Shown here: positions 9,584 to 17,332 of the stretch, in pieces | Layout of the letters: each line of letters starts with the position of its first letter | Numbering within the stretch: the stretch's first letter is position 1 | Source: Strigamia acuminata | Taxonomy: Eukaryota > Arthropoda > Chilopoda > Geophilomorpha > Linotaeniidae | Length of the DNA stretch: 27,959 bases | Direction: 5' to 3' | Assembly (NCBI GenBank): GCA_949358305.1 | Contig: CASHSZ010000081.1 | Coordinates: 1-27,959 of the forward strand | Notes under the pieces: generated by a model | What the model was told of the DNA's origin: nothing | Database searches by the model: none | The model's input: only the letters and a program-made list of their open reading frames with translations | Translations under genes and position numbers: made by a program

Positions 9584-9626
9584 TGTTGGAAAGCGGATTC
9601 GCCCCTGGATTAATTGCATTTTCTAG
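7206..9626 (+). CDS. gag-pol: Truncated Ty3/gypsy Gag-Pol polyprotein
   Basis: Gag coats the element RNA, the protease matures the polyprotein, and reverse transcriptase copies RNA to cDNA. I take the ATG at 7206 (MAQLMLGGIPPFSGS) as the start because it opens the typical gypsy Gag; upstream in-frame codons are possible. From this start the Gag core spans residues about 10-185, with a Gly/Arg-rich linker after it. A CCHC-like knuckle begins near residue 263 (CFCCGGPHFVRDC, one residue short of the standard spacing). The protease has DTGS near 381. RT spans about 540-770 with LPFGT and YLDD (near 702). Gag and Pol share one frame with no shift. After a Pro-rich point near 9525 the sequence no longer matches a gypsy polyprotein and runs into unrelated codons to a stop at 9626, so RNase H and integrase are lost. 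Confidence 0.85.
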   Translation: MAQLMLGGIPPFSGSTLHEWTSWKQTYQQFVLLNKVEADRQVPLLLTVIGIPMFDKIKRWAHPKDVVTMGLDVILEVVDDHYKSVDTPYMARQRFGARKRHEGESVEKYIAELRILSQRCGFATKDETDGAIVHQVVRGSRNEVLVREILLNMPLTAEQVTKRAVAHEMAHIAASGREEPMPFTDEEPTKTPASAALMQLSISGRRGPQRGRGRANQFGSPGFAGAGSSAQRGSSQRPWRGRQGQSNGRGGQPVKRDGTPVDCFCCGGPHFVRDCPFEPALGPRAGQDQRPGGRMIGEWRKKANDQEGACPPATFPAEVDGSFGGAGGSDEKWRQRNVPINVIQEQDEDFALFHVVGARVRSPPLIVQVVLNFFRFNLLLDTGSELSVLNATDCNVLLTKQLISRRAITPTLVKLFAYQHQPIEVLGQVWLNMHMGEVTAKVNFVVVGRLGPSLIGRDAVRKFGWHNISAALISGDGRGPAVPAEGDGAAMNGQHPSASPVDHVEMVSGSAQRAGSLSELLLRYAHVFSECLGTYKGEPVDLILRPDAVSRFYRPRPIPLPLRDAVSLEIDDLINKGVFKPIPFSVWGTPLVTVQKKDGGVRLCGDYRSTVNANLQPDPYPLPRIAELLASIGRARFFSTLDLRQAYLQIPLSERSAVIAAVNTPKGLMAVTRLPFGTMSSAGIFQRIIVSVLDGVPRIFVYLDDILVATWDLPEHLWVLEQIFRRLADRGLHLAREKCLFCESGLNFLGFLISQKGVRPISSKVEAVLAIPPPFVCRQLEFKVTIQDNTTRRVGKRIRPWINCIF

Positions 9627-10273
9627 TGTTTTGCCTTTTAAAATTGAAATTTTGGAGATTTTGGTTGTTAAGGGGAACAGTATCAGGTGTCTTTATGGGA
9701 TTTTGGTTGTTACATTTGTTGGTTTTCGGGATTATTTCGATAAAGTGTCTATTTTACAAGTTTCAAAGTGTTTTTTCATTGTGTGCTTAGTTCTCCATTA
9801 TAACCGCCATAAGCGGGGGAGATTAGATTTATTTCGAGTAGAACTGACTAGTTTCACGTTGAATGAACTGTCAGTAAAGTCAAAATTTAATGTTAGGAGT
9901 TATTGGCGTGCTTTGTTGCAAAACAAACCGTCAATTATTTTCAAAGTGTGCAGGGTAATTGTGTCACGTTTTATTTACGTACACACTACCGCTCAAATTT
10001 TTGGTCATCCTCGATTGGCCAAACATTTGATATTCTAAAATTCTCACGTGTCACCAAGAACCGTGAAAATTGAGTGCTTTTTGGGGGATAAAATAACAAG
10101 GTTTATTCTCTTTAAAGTTAAAACAAAAACCGTGAAAATTGAGAAATTTTTGAGGGATAAAATTACAAGGTTTATTCTCTTAAAAATTAAAACAAAGTTG
10201 AATTGTCAAGCCTGTTTTTATCTGTTCTTTCAAAATTTCACAGCCGAATTTTTTGAGAGAGAGGACAGAGAAA
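9584..10273 (+). repeat. Probable 5' LTR and leader of the BEL/Pao element
   Basis: The gypsy sequence gives way here to AT-rich DNA ahead of the BEL/Pao ORF. TGTTGGAAAG at 9584 is a plausible LTR start at the junction. The LTR end and the primer-binding site could not be fixed. Because the 3' end of the element is missing there is no second LTR to compare. ORFs in this stretch have no recognisable content. Confidence 0.35.
10060..10196 (+). repeat. Tandem duplication of 68-69 bp in the BEL/Pao leader
   Basis: Two adjacent copies (10060-10128 and 10129-10196) start accgtgaaaattgag and contain gggataaaat and caaggtttattctctt, differing at only a few positions. They lie directly upstream of the polyprotein and are non-coding in its frame. 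Confidence 0.85.
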
Positions 10274-13200
10274 ATGGCAGAACCTTCCATTAGAGATCTT
10301 CTAACTGTAGAACAAATAGAAGTGATGGAACAACGATGGGAATCACAAGTTACAGCCATGAATCACCTGCTGTCTGTGTCGGAGCAGACAAGCGACCCTG
10401 GAGAATTAGAAGCGCTGGTACAAACTGTGAATCCCAAAGAGACAAGAATCGTCGGTCTTCTGAATGAACTACAGGAATATTCAGATCACCATCAATATTT
10501 GGAGTTTATCGACAAACTTGAAACCATGCAAGCTAGAGTTGATCTTCTACGAAAAAGATGGGAGATCTCAAAGCGGTCTGTCCCCACCTTGGGAGGAAGA
10601 TTAAATACATCTTCCGCTTCTGGTGCGAATACAACCCAAAACACAACGACATCATTTCGAAAAAATTCGAAACTGCCCAAACTGGAATCCGCAAAATTCG
10701 ACGGTGATATTTTGAAGTACAGAACATTCAAGAGCAACTTCGAGACATCCGTACACAATGATCCGGATCTCAGTGATGTCGAAAAACTTCAATATCTACA
10801 GACAATGTGCATTGGCGAAGCGGCAACACTCATCTCCACTTTCCCCTTGATCGAGGAGTCATATAACTTGGCCAGGGAGGAACTCGAAAGAAACTTTGGT
10901 GATGAAGATGCCCAACAAACTGCACTAATTAAATCCATAAGAGACCTAAAAGCTGTTTCGAGTGTATATCCAACCAAAGCGATAAAAACAAACCTGACGA
11001 AGATTTCTGCAACTATTAGACTTCTAGAGCAGCTAAAGATTCCTATTCAAACCTCCGAAGCTTTCTTATTGCCCGACATAATTAGCAAGTTCCCAACTTC
11101 TATGGCATTAAGATTTTACCAGGTTCACGGAATACAAAATAAGAATATCGTTACGTTGCTAAATTTCTTTTTGAATGAGGTTGCAATGGCCGAACGAACT
11201 GAAAACGTTTCTGAAAAATCGAAAAAAGACAAGAATGAAAAATCAGATGTGGAGAAACAGAAAGTGAAAGGTTCAATGACCACGTGCGCAACCACTCAGG
11301 AAGCCAAGCAGTCTACTAGTGCAAAAACAAAGAGCGAACCTAAATCTGAAAGCAAGAATACGTCTTCAAAGACAAACAAGTGCATTTTTTGTGAAGATGA
11401 ACATTTGAACGGATCTTGTAAAAAAGAGTTCGAAATCAATGCGAAAATCGAAATAGTTAAGAAAAATAGACTTTGTTTCAACTGTTTCAGAACAGGACAT
11501 AGAGTGGGAGACTGCAAGGTCAAATTTTCTTGTAAACACTGTGGTGGGCGACACCACTCCACAATATGCAAAAAATCAGAAGTGAAGAATTCAGCGAGCG
11601 TTGTGGAGAAGCCGAAGGAGCCACAAGTAACAACACATGTTTCATGCGCAATCTCGACAACTCTTCAACTAATGATTTTCACGGCGGACCTCAAAACCAA
11701 ATCAGGAGGTTCCCACAGTATTCGCGGAATGATCGACCCGGGAAGCCATCGATCGTTCATTACGAAAGAATTTGTTGATAGACTGAAACTTAAAAAATGC
11801 GGCAGTGTTTCGGCAACAACGCAACGTTTTAACGATTCGTCGCCTACTGCCACAGACTATGATGTGTTTAATGTCACTCTGCAGAGCAAAAATGACACTC
11901 AAGATTTGAAACTTTCAATGCTTTCTGTGGAAAATTTGCCACGAGTTCAGGGCATTTTAAACTCATCAATAATTGACAAAGTGAAGAAACTAAACCTCGA
12001 ACTTGCTGAAGACCTACCAGCTAAGACTACTCAAATTGATGTGCTTTTAGGAGTCGACGTGTGGTGGAAGGTTGTTAAGGATGGCAAGAAAAAGGTAAAC
12101 GCCGATCTTGGACTCATTAATACAATTTTTGGATGGGTCTTGTCTGGAGCGGCGGGGAACACCAATTTGTTCGAAGATGAAGAAGAATTGACAACCTGTT
12201 GCAATACATGCGATTTGGACATCCAAGAAAAATTGGACAAGCTGTGGAACTTGGAAGCAATCGGAATAAATGCGGGAGAAAAAGAATCCGACTTTATTCG
12301 CGATCGATTCGAATCAACTACGAAGCGTCTAGACGATGGACGTTATGAAGTCATGCTGCCATTCAATGGACAGGAAGTCGACTTGGAGTCCAATTGGGAA
12401 TTGGCCATGAATCAACTGGCTAACACGCTCAAAAGAATAGATGCCAACGAGGACTACAAAAAACGTTACGACGAATCCATGTGGCAGTATATTCAAGAGA
12501 ATCATGCTAAAGAAGTCCCAAAAGAAGAGCGTTTTCTGAAAAAAGGAACCTACAATATCCCTCACCACCCTATAATCAAGGAGGATCGAGACACAACAAA
12601 ATTTAGAGTAGTGTTCAACGCGTCTTCTTCTAAGAAGGGAAAACGTTCCCTCAATGACTGTTTATTTCCGGGACCTTCCCTCAACCCTGACTTAATTCTT
12701 GTTATTGTGAGATTCCGTCTTTACTGCATCCCAATAATAGCAGACATAAAACAAGCATTCCTCCAAGTTATGATCAACCCAACCCAAAGAAACTTTTTAC
12801 GCTTTTTGTGGGTGGCTCGTGATTACTTCAAAGAACCTTATTCGTGGCAAAATTTGTGGAATAACATTTTGATTCTGCGAATGATTGTTGTGCCGTTGGG
12901 AGTCATTTCCTCACCGTTCTTGCTATGTGCCACGATCCGAAAACAAGCAAAACAATTCGAAAAAACACATGCCAAGGAAGTTGATGCACTCGATGATGGA
13001 ATTTTTATGGACGATTTAACGTCAGGAGGTGATTTCACAGCAGATACGACTTCACATTGCGAGAAACTGAAAATGATTCTCGACGACGGAAAGCTTCCCC
13101 TCGTAAAATGGGCGACCTGCAGTAAAGACGTCTTCGACAACTTGAAAAAGATAGGATTTCACATGCGGGGAGAGGAGTTTTCGGACTTAGGAATCATAAA

Positions 13201-14938
13201 AATGCTGGGAATATTATGGGACACCGCAGAAGATGTCATGATGTTTAAAATTCCGACAATAGCAAAAATTCCGAATACAAAGCGAGAAGTTGTTTCATTA
13301 ATGGCTTCAATATTCGATCCAATGGGACTCATTGCTCCTGTTGTGCTTCAAATGAAACTACTTGTTCAAGCAATCTGGATGAGAACAAAAAACTGGGATG
13401 AAAAGATTCTTGATTCAGAGAAAAAGGAAGTTGAAGAATGGAGTCTGGACATACAAAAATTGAAGGAATTAAAAGTTCAACGTTGGTTGCAGACTTATTC
13501 GGGTCGAGACATCACTTTAGAAGTTTTCTGTGACGCCAGTACAAAGGCATTTGGCTGTTCAATTTTTGTCGTCAATCTGGAAGGCAAAAGGACATTGTTG
13601 TTGAGTAAATGCCGTATTGCGCCGACGAAAAAAGTGACTCTTCCTCGACTTGAATTAACTGCAGCAGTGGTAGGAGTGAGAATGATAAAGTACCTGTTAG
13701 AAAACTTTCTTCCAGGTTACCCCGTTACTGAAATTCGTTACTACTCTGACTCCACCATAACTTTAGCCTGGATAAACAGTGACAAAAACGTGTGGAAGCC
13801 ATACGTTTCAAACCGTGTGCAAGAAATTATTTCTTCGACCAAACCCGAACAATGGTCTCACGTACCAACGGAATATAACCCAGCAGATTTATTAACTCGA
13901 CCACATAACTCAAAAACATTGATGCAAAATAAACTTTGGTGGTTTGGAGTTGATGTCTCAAAACTAGAAAAAAGAGAAATTATACAAGAAAATCTTCCAG
14001 AAGAGGAACGAAAAATCATTGTGATGACCATTCAAATTAAAGAAAGCTTTATTGGTCAATTCTTCAAACGTTTCCGAAATTACAATCGACTTTTGAGAGT
14101 TTTCTCATACATTTTGAGATGGAAAAACAAACTTTTGCGCGGTGAGCCTCTCTCGCCACTAGAGATAGAGGCCAACCAATTGAAGATCCTGCAGTTTTCG
14201 CAGAAATTACATTTTTCTGAGGAGATTGATGATGTGAAAAACAAAAGAGAACTTAGTAAACACTCCACCCTACGCAATTTCGAGCTCTTCATTGACGAGG
14301 ACGGATTGATTCGACTTCGTAGCCGCTTGAAAAAATCATTGCTGACATTTGATGAAGTTTATCCAATCATCTTGCATTATGACAGTTGGATTACAAGACT
14401 GTTAATTAAAAAAGTGCATTTGGATTTGCTTCACGGTGACATAAGCGAAACACTTTATCACTTACGAGAACAATTTTGGATTATTAGAGGAAGAAGAACT
14501 ATACAGACAGTTATTCGAGAATGTGAAATTTGTAGACGAGGAAAACTTGCTCGCAACAACCCTTCAACGGGCGACCTTCCTGCTGAACGTGTGACACCAG
14601 CGGCGCCATTCCAAAATACGGGAGTGGACCACCTGGGTCCGATTTATGTCGGTAGCAACAAGAAGGAAAAGAAAAAAGTATATATTTTGCTTTTCACCTG
14701 CATGGTGACCCGATCCCTACATTTAGAAGTGTCCGAGGACCTTTCTGTGCCGAAATTTTTGTTAGCTATGAGAAGATTTGGAGCACGCTATGGATATCCC
14801 GGAAAGATTTTCTCCGATAACAGTAAGACTTTCGAGCGCGGGAGCGTCGAATTACAATCGTGGGGAAAACTCATTGGTCAGAAAGACGTAAAAACATTCC
14901 TATCCGAGAAAAGAGTGATTTGGACATTCATCCTGTGA
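10274..14938 (+). CDS. gag-pol: BEL/Pao Gag-Pol polyprotein, integrase truncated
   Basis: This is a 1,554-residue open frame from the ATG at 10274. In order: a coiled-coil N-terminus; the BEL/Pao Gag domain (DUF1759 type, FDGD near residue 141); a Lys-rich linker (near 315-375); Cys/His knuckles (CIFC and CFNCFRTGHRVGDC from about 401); an aspartic protease of DUF1758 type (IDPGSHRSF, Asp near 488); reverse transcriptase with FMDD near 911-914; the Pao/A17-type region; RNase H (CDAS near 1087, LPRLELTAA, YSDST); an HHCC zinc-binding integrase N-terminus near 1380; and the integrase core with Asp near 1452 and 1515. The frame stops at WTFIL, before the third catalytic residue (Glu) and the C-terminal domain. 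The protease has DPG where D(S/T)G is usual. No frameshifts or internal stops are seen, so the break is one 3' truncation. Confidence 0.9.
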   Translation: MAEPSIRDLLTVEQIEVMEQRWESQVTAMNHLLSVSEQTSDPGELEALVQTVNPKETRIVGLLNELQEYSDHHQYLEFIDKLETMQARVDLLRKRWEISKRSVPTLGGRLNTSSASGANTTQNTTTSFRKNSKLPKLESAKFDGDILKYRTFKSNFETSVHNDPDLSDVEKLQYLQTMCIGEAATLISTFPLIEESYNLAREELERNFGDEDAQQTALIKSIRDLKAVSSVYPTKAIKTNLTKISATIRLLEQLKIPIQTSEAFLLPDIISKFPTSMALRFYQVHGIQNKNIVTLLNFFLNEVAMAERTENVSEKSKKDKNEKSDVEKQKVKGSMTTCATTQEAKQSTSAKTKSEPKSESKNTSSKTNKCIFCEDEHLNGSCKKEFEINAKIEIVKKNRLCFNCFRTGHRVGDCKVKFSCKHCGGRHHSTICKKSEVKNSASVVEKPKEPQVTTHVSCAISTTLQLMIFTADLKTKSGGSHSIRGMIDPGSHRSFITKEFVDRLKLKKCGSVSATTQRFNDSSPTATDYDVFNVTLQSKNDTQDLKLSMLSVENLPRVQGILNSSIIDKVKKLNLELAEDLPAKTTQIDVLLGVDVWWKVVKDGKKKVNADLGLINTIFGWVLSGAAGNTNLFEDEEELTTCCNTCDLDIQEKLDKLWNLEAIGINAGEKESDFIRDRFESTTKRLDDGRYEVMLPFNGQEVDLESNWELAMNQLANTLKRIDANEDYKKRYDESMWQYIQENHAKEVPKEERFLKKGTYNIPHHPIIKEDRDTTKFRVVFNASSSKKGKRSLNDCLFPGPSLNPDLILVIVRFRLYCIPIIADIKQAFLQVMINPTQRNFLRFLWVARDYFKEPYSWQNLWNNILILRMIVVPLGVISSPFLLCATIRKQAKQFEKTHAKEVDALDDGIFMDDLTSGGDFTADTTSHCEKLKMILDDGKLPLVKWATCSKDVFDNLKKIGFHMRGEEFSDLGIIKMLGILWDTAEDVMMFKIPTIAKIPNTKREVVSLMASIFDPMGLIAPVVLQMKLLVQAIWMRTKNWDEKILDSEKKEVEEWSLDIQKLKELKVQRWLQTYSGRDITLEVFCDASTKAFGCSIFVVNLEGKRTLLLSKCRIAPTKKVTLPRLELTAAVVGVRMIKYLLENFLPGYPVTEIRYYSDSTITLAWINSDKNVWKPYVSNRVQEIISSTKPEQWSHVPTEYNPADLLTRPHNSKTLMQNKLWWFGVDVSKLEKREIIQENLPEEERKIIVMTIQIKESFIGQFFKRFRNYNRLLRVFSYILRWKNKLLRGEPLSPLEIEANQLKILQFSQKLHFSEEIDDVKNKRELSKHSTLRNFELFIDEDGLIRLRSRLKKSLLTFDEVYPIILHYDSWITRLLIKKVHLDLLHGDISETLYHLREQFWIIRGRRTIQTVIRECEICRRGKLARNNPSTGDLPAERVTPAAPFQNTGVDHLGPIYVGSNKKEKKKVYILLFTCMVTRSLHLEVSEDLSVPKFLLAMRRFGARYGYPGKIFSDNSKTFERGSVELQSWGKLIGQKDVKTFLSEKRVIWTFIL

Positions 14939-15026
14939 CGGTGTCGACCACAACTTCCTAGCTTTACTAGTACCGGGTATAAGTCGCATAAACAGTGAAT
15001 ATATTGGAGATAAATACAAGACAGTT

Positions 15027-15130
15027 TATTGTTGGCAAACAATATAAATGCAACTAAATTATACATGAGACTAATGCCGACATTTGGCCAGTTAAAAGTA
15101 CAATTAAACTATACAAAGAATTGGCCAATT
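15027..15130. repeat. Hairpin and palindrome at the start of the hairpin string
   Basis: tattgtt at 15027-15033, loop ggca, then its exact complement to 15044. A 12-bp perfect palindrome aattggccaatt lies at 15119-15130. Confidence 0.7.
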
Positions 15131-15381
15131 GAATAGCCCTAAAATAATATCATTACGTGTCCTGTGGTTCCGAGAATTGGGAACGGTCTAGATATACCGC
15201 TCGACCGGCAAAGATGTCATCGTGGGGCCGGTCTGGCTTCGTCCTCGGGTTCGGGTCGGCTTCGCTGTCTTGGTTCGGCTTTGCTGGTTCCTGGTTTGCT
15301 TGTGTAAATCATCGCACGTCGATGAATCGAGAGATCTGAGAGGTGCGGTTGACTCATGTGCACCACCACAACTTTGGGAGG

Positions 15382-15570
15382 ATATTGGTTTAAGTAAATG
15401 GATTCATTTACTTATCAATATTCCGACTTCGAATTATATTTAATTCGAGATGTTGTGATTTCATTTAAATGTTCCGCTTTAACAATTGTCGCCAAATTGT
15501 TGTTACATTGGGCTCAATGTAATGTAACTAAGTCTTCTTGACTTAATTGTTTAACTTGTATCCAAGTTAA
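15382..15570. repeat. Run of consecutive perfect hairpins with short loops
   Basis: Stem/loop/stem positions: 15391-15400/gatt/15405-15414 (10 bp, with an outer atattg stem); 15429-15436/tatt/15441-15448 (8 bp); palindrome catttaaatg 15462-15471; 15481-15487/7 nt/15495-15501 (7 bp); 15503-15510/ggct/15515-15522 (8 bp); 15529-15534/5 nt/15540-15545 (6 bp); 15551-15558/tatc/15563-15570 (8 bp). The stems differ in sequence, so this is not a tandem repeat of one unit. Confidence 0.85.
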
Positions 15571-15785
15571 TATTGTTCTGTTGATAAAGTAATAATGATT
15601 AGTACTTCCCGTCGCAATCACGCAGTTGCCATCGATAAACACGCCTTGCCATGCAGAACTGTATCAAGCGTCTCCGGCGTAGCAGCACGGTCGTCCATCG
15701 AGTGGTTGACGGCACCACATACACCGGGGGTTATAGCTCGCGGCTCCGCACAGCAGTTTTAGCCCTTCGTGGTACTAATGACAAG

Positions 15786-15930
15786 CTGACTGCTTTGGCT
15801 CCGATCATCATGGGAATTAATTTACCAAACACTTGGTGCTACTCGTGGTTACTGTAAACAGACTGCTTTGGCACCAACAGGCGATGGAACCAACTCCCAA
15901 TAATAATTGGCGCTACTTGCGGTTACAGAA
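15786..15930. repeat. Diverged tandem duplication of about 73 bp
   Basis: gactgctttggc at 15788 and 15861, and gctact.g.ggttac at about 15838 and 15912, mark two copies some 73-74 bp apart with many substitutions between. No function recognised. Confidence 0.6.
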
Positions 15931-16025
15931 TGCTTTCGTACCGCAAATGACCATTCTGTCTTGCCCGGAGGATACTGAATTGCAATACAAGCGGGTTCTC
16001 CTCGGCGAGACCGTTGATTGAACAT
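15849..16025 (-). other. Weak 58-codon ORF
   Basis: The minus strand is open from an ATG at 16025 to TAA at 15849-15851, with fairly protein-like composition (for example YPPGKTEWSFAVRKHSV). It has no recognised motif, overlaps the 73-bp tandem duplication and may be chance or a remnant. Confidence 0.15.
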
Positions 16026-16079
16026 TGGAATTCAACTTAAACCGTCAATTGGTTAAATGCATTGTTCCGCAGAATAATG

Positions 16080-16094
16080 CGTGGTTTTTCCACG
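16080..16094. repeat. Short hairpin cgtgg-ttttt-ccacg
   Basis: A perfect 5-bp stem with a T5 loop, preceded by a near-perfect gcattgtt/aataatgc stem at about 16058-16079. Part of the hairpin string. Confidence 0.55.
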
Positions 16095-16126
16095 TGATTA
16101 AACCATCAACGAGAAACCAAATAACA

Positions 16127-16252
16127 CGTACTAAATACCGTACAACATGCGTATCAAATGCCGCATAAAACATATACCAAGTACCGTATAAACATATACC
16201 AATACCGTATAAATTGCCGTATAAATTTATACCAAATGCCGTAAAGACAAGA
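16127..16252. repeat. Degenerate repeat of atacc / ccgtataaa motifs
   Basis: The motifs ataccR and ccgtataaa recur at intervals of about 17-25 bp (ccgtacaa, ccgcataaa, ccgtataaac, ccgtataaatt and so on). A 14-bp palindrome gtataaatttatac lies near 16217. Long hydrophobic minus-strand ORFs over it are by-products. Confidence 0.6.
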
Positions 16253-16347
16253 ACCAAAAGGTTTTTTACGTGAACAACGAATCATATTTCTTAAGTAACA
16301 ATACCAAACAGAAATAATCAAACAGAGCCGTAGAATGGCCGGTTGTT

Positions 16348-16701
16348 GGGGTATATATACCCCAGTGGGATTAGCGATAGCCAATCAAATACCTGAATCC
16401 GTGGATTCGCAGGACACTTAGGGATTAGGGAGTCCGGACCTAGCAGAAGACTGGTCCGAAAGAGCTCGATTGGTTTTCTAGAATCCCACCAATCCCGTAT
16501 CTCCGGAAGTGGATACGGAGGAGCATAATTCAGATTATGCTAATTCTCACTACAACCGGAACTGGATACCCAGGACCGGAAATGGATCCACCAATCAGAT
16601 CGATCAAACGATCGATTGATCGCTAAATGTTCTTTTCTGGAAAACACGGATGTTAAACTGTATTTACTATCAATAGTCATTAATATATCCTTATATTAAT
16701 G
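16348..16701. repeat. Second run of consecutive hairpins
   Basis: A 16-bp palindrome ggggtatatatacccc lies at 16348-16363. Stems then follow at: 16392-16413 (cctgaatcc, with a 2-nt bulge); 16435-16440/16453-16458 (cggacc); 16468-16474/16488-16494 (gattggt); 16495-16501/16512-16518 (ccgtatc); 16522-16529/tcag/16534-16541 (8 bp, agcataat); 16601-16607/16616-16622 (cgatcaa); 16678-16687/tcct/16692-16701 (10 bp, cattaatata). The stems from 16435 to 16541 lie nearly end to end. Confidence 0.8.
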
Positions 16702-16794
16702 TTCACAAAGCTTCGTTTCAATCTAATAAATATAGGTTTATTTTTATTAACACAATCCTTTATTCGTATTCATATTTACCGCTAAATCGCAATC

Positions 16795-16810
16795 GCGCCA
16801 TCTAGTGGCA
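16795..16810. promoter_or_regulatory. CTCF-like motif GCGCCATCTAGTGGCA
   Basis: The sequence resembles the GCGCC(A/C)(C/T)CT(A/G)GTGG core bound by CTCF in animals. This is a motif match by eye only. It lies inside a nested inverted repeat (cgcaat...attgcg, 16789-16819), 140 bp before the 382-bp duplication and the palindrome. Confidence 0.25.
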
Positions 16811-16816
16811 ACATTG

Positions 16817-16916
16817 CGCATTGACAAATGCGGTTTTAGCAGACGAATCTTCGTGATTCGGCCGTGATATATTTATATCATGTAGGAATGTTGTTTAATA
16901 TTCATTAATACAACAT
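16817..16916. repeat. Third group of hairpins with 4-5 nt loops
   Basis: Stem/loop/stem positions: 16817-16822/gaca/16827-16832 (cgcatt); 16844-16849/5 nt/16855-16860 (cgaatc); 16865-16870/attt/16875-16880 (tgatat, extended outward by a G-T and a C-G pair); 16888-16899/attc/16904-16916 (12 bp with one bulged t). Confidence 0.8.
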
Positions 16917-16933
16917 CTTTACCATTGAAACCT

Positions 16934-16940
16934 TATAAAT
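16934..16940 (+). promoter_or_regulatory. TATA-like box before the duplicated block
   Basis: TATAAAT lies 11-17 bp before the first 382-bp repeat, so transcription would start inside the repeat and run into the palindrome. In AT-rich DNA such a motif can occur by chance. Confidence 0.25.
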
Positions 16941-16950
16941 AGCTTTATTT

Positions 16951-17332
16951 AGCCTTTCCGCGGATTGGCTTCCGCGAAATCCGCATTTCGGGGGCGACTA
17001 TTCTGGGGATTCCGGGTGGACCAAACTCTTCCGGAAAACGTCCGGGGTGGTGTTGGGAGTGTCAATAGACTGTTTTGTGTCAAGGTTGTCAATTTTCATG
17101 TGAGTATTGGAAGGTTCATTTCTGCACATTCTCATGTATTTTTTTTCACAGGAGCGACAAGGAGCGATGAAGCGGGATCGAGCGAGAGTGGGTAAAATAA
17201 ACTGGTTTACGTCTCCAATGCGCGTTCAAGATGGAATACGAACTCGGAATCGACTCCAACACGCCTTCGCGTGACATACGGACGCATTCACGACCCAGAT
17301 CAAAAAATGATCTCGTATTCGACTCGCTTTCT
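16951..17332 (+). repeat. 382-bp direct repeat, copy 1
   Basis: It appears identical to 17333-17714 and directly abuts it. It starts agcctttccgcggattgg and ends in gactcgctttct, the start of the 56-bp satellite motif. Inside, GTGAGT at 17100 and a T8-CACAG ending at 17151 bracket a 52-bp intron-like stretch. Removing that stretch joins two open segments in one frame, from the first segment into ERQGAMKRDRARVGK and on to a stop in the second. No protein family is recognised. Confidence 0.9.

Larger units (their letters stand above)
14934..16950. other. Non-coding 2-kb block rich in short hairpins
   Basis: BEL/Pao sequence ends abruptly and TGTGACGG begins, which could be an LTR-like or other element end. 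No matching CCGTCACA end was found downstream and the BEL/Pao sequence does not resume in the window. On the minus strand an AATAAA lies at 15031-15036. No convincing gene is present. The block is dominated by perfect hairpins and short tandem repeats, listed separately. Confidence 0.5.

Noticed and set aside
9529-10038. 169-codon plus-strand ORF
   Set aside because: It overlaps the truncated gypsy end and the BEL/Pao leader in another frame. Composition is that of AT-rich DNA and no motif is present.
15240-15265. tRNA-like B-box (gggttcgggtcgg)
   Set aside because: No matching A-box at the right distance and no cloverleaf could be drawn.
15153-15310. Minus-strand open segment rich in Pro, Asp and Lys ending before a poly(A)-like AATAAA
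   Set aside because: It is short, with an upstream stop and no good acceptor. The evidence is too weak for an exon call.
14934-15560. A complete LTR starting TGTGACGG, or ending CCGTCACA on the minus strand
   Set aside because: No matching opposite end, primer-binding site or polypurine tract was found, so only the junction is reported.
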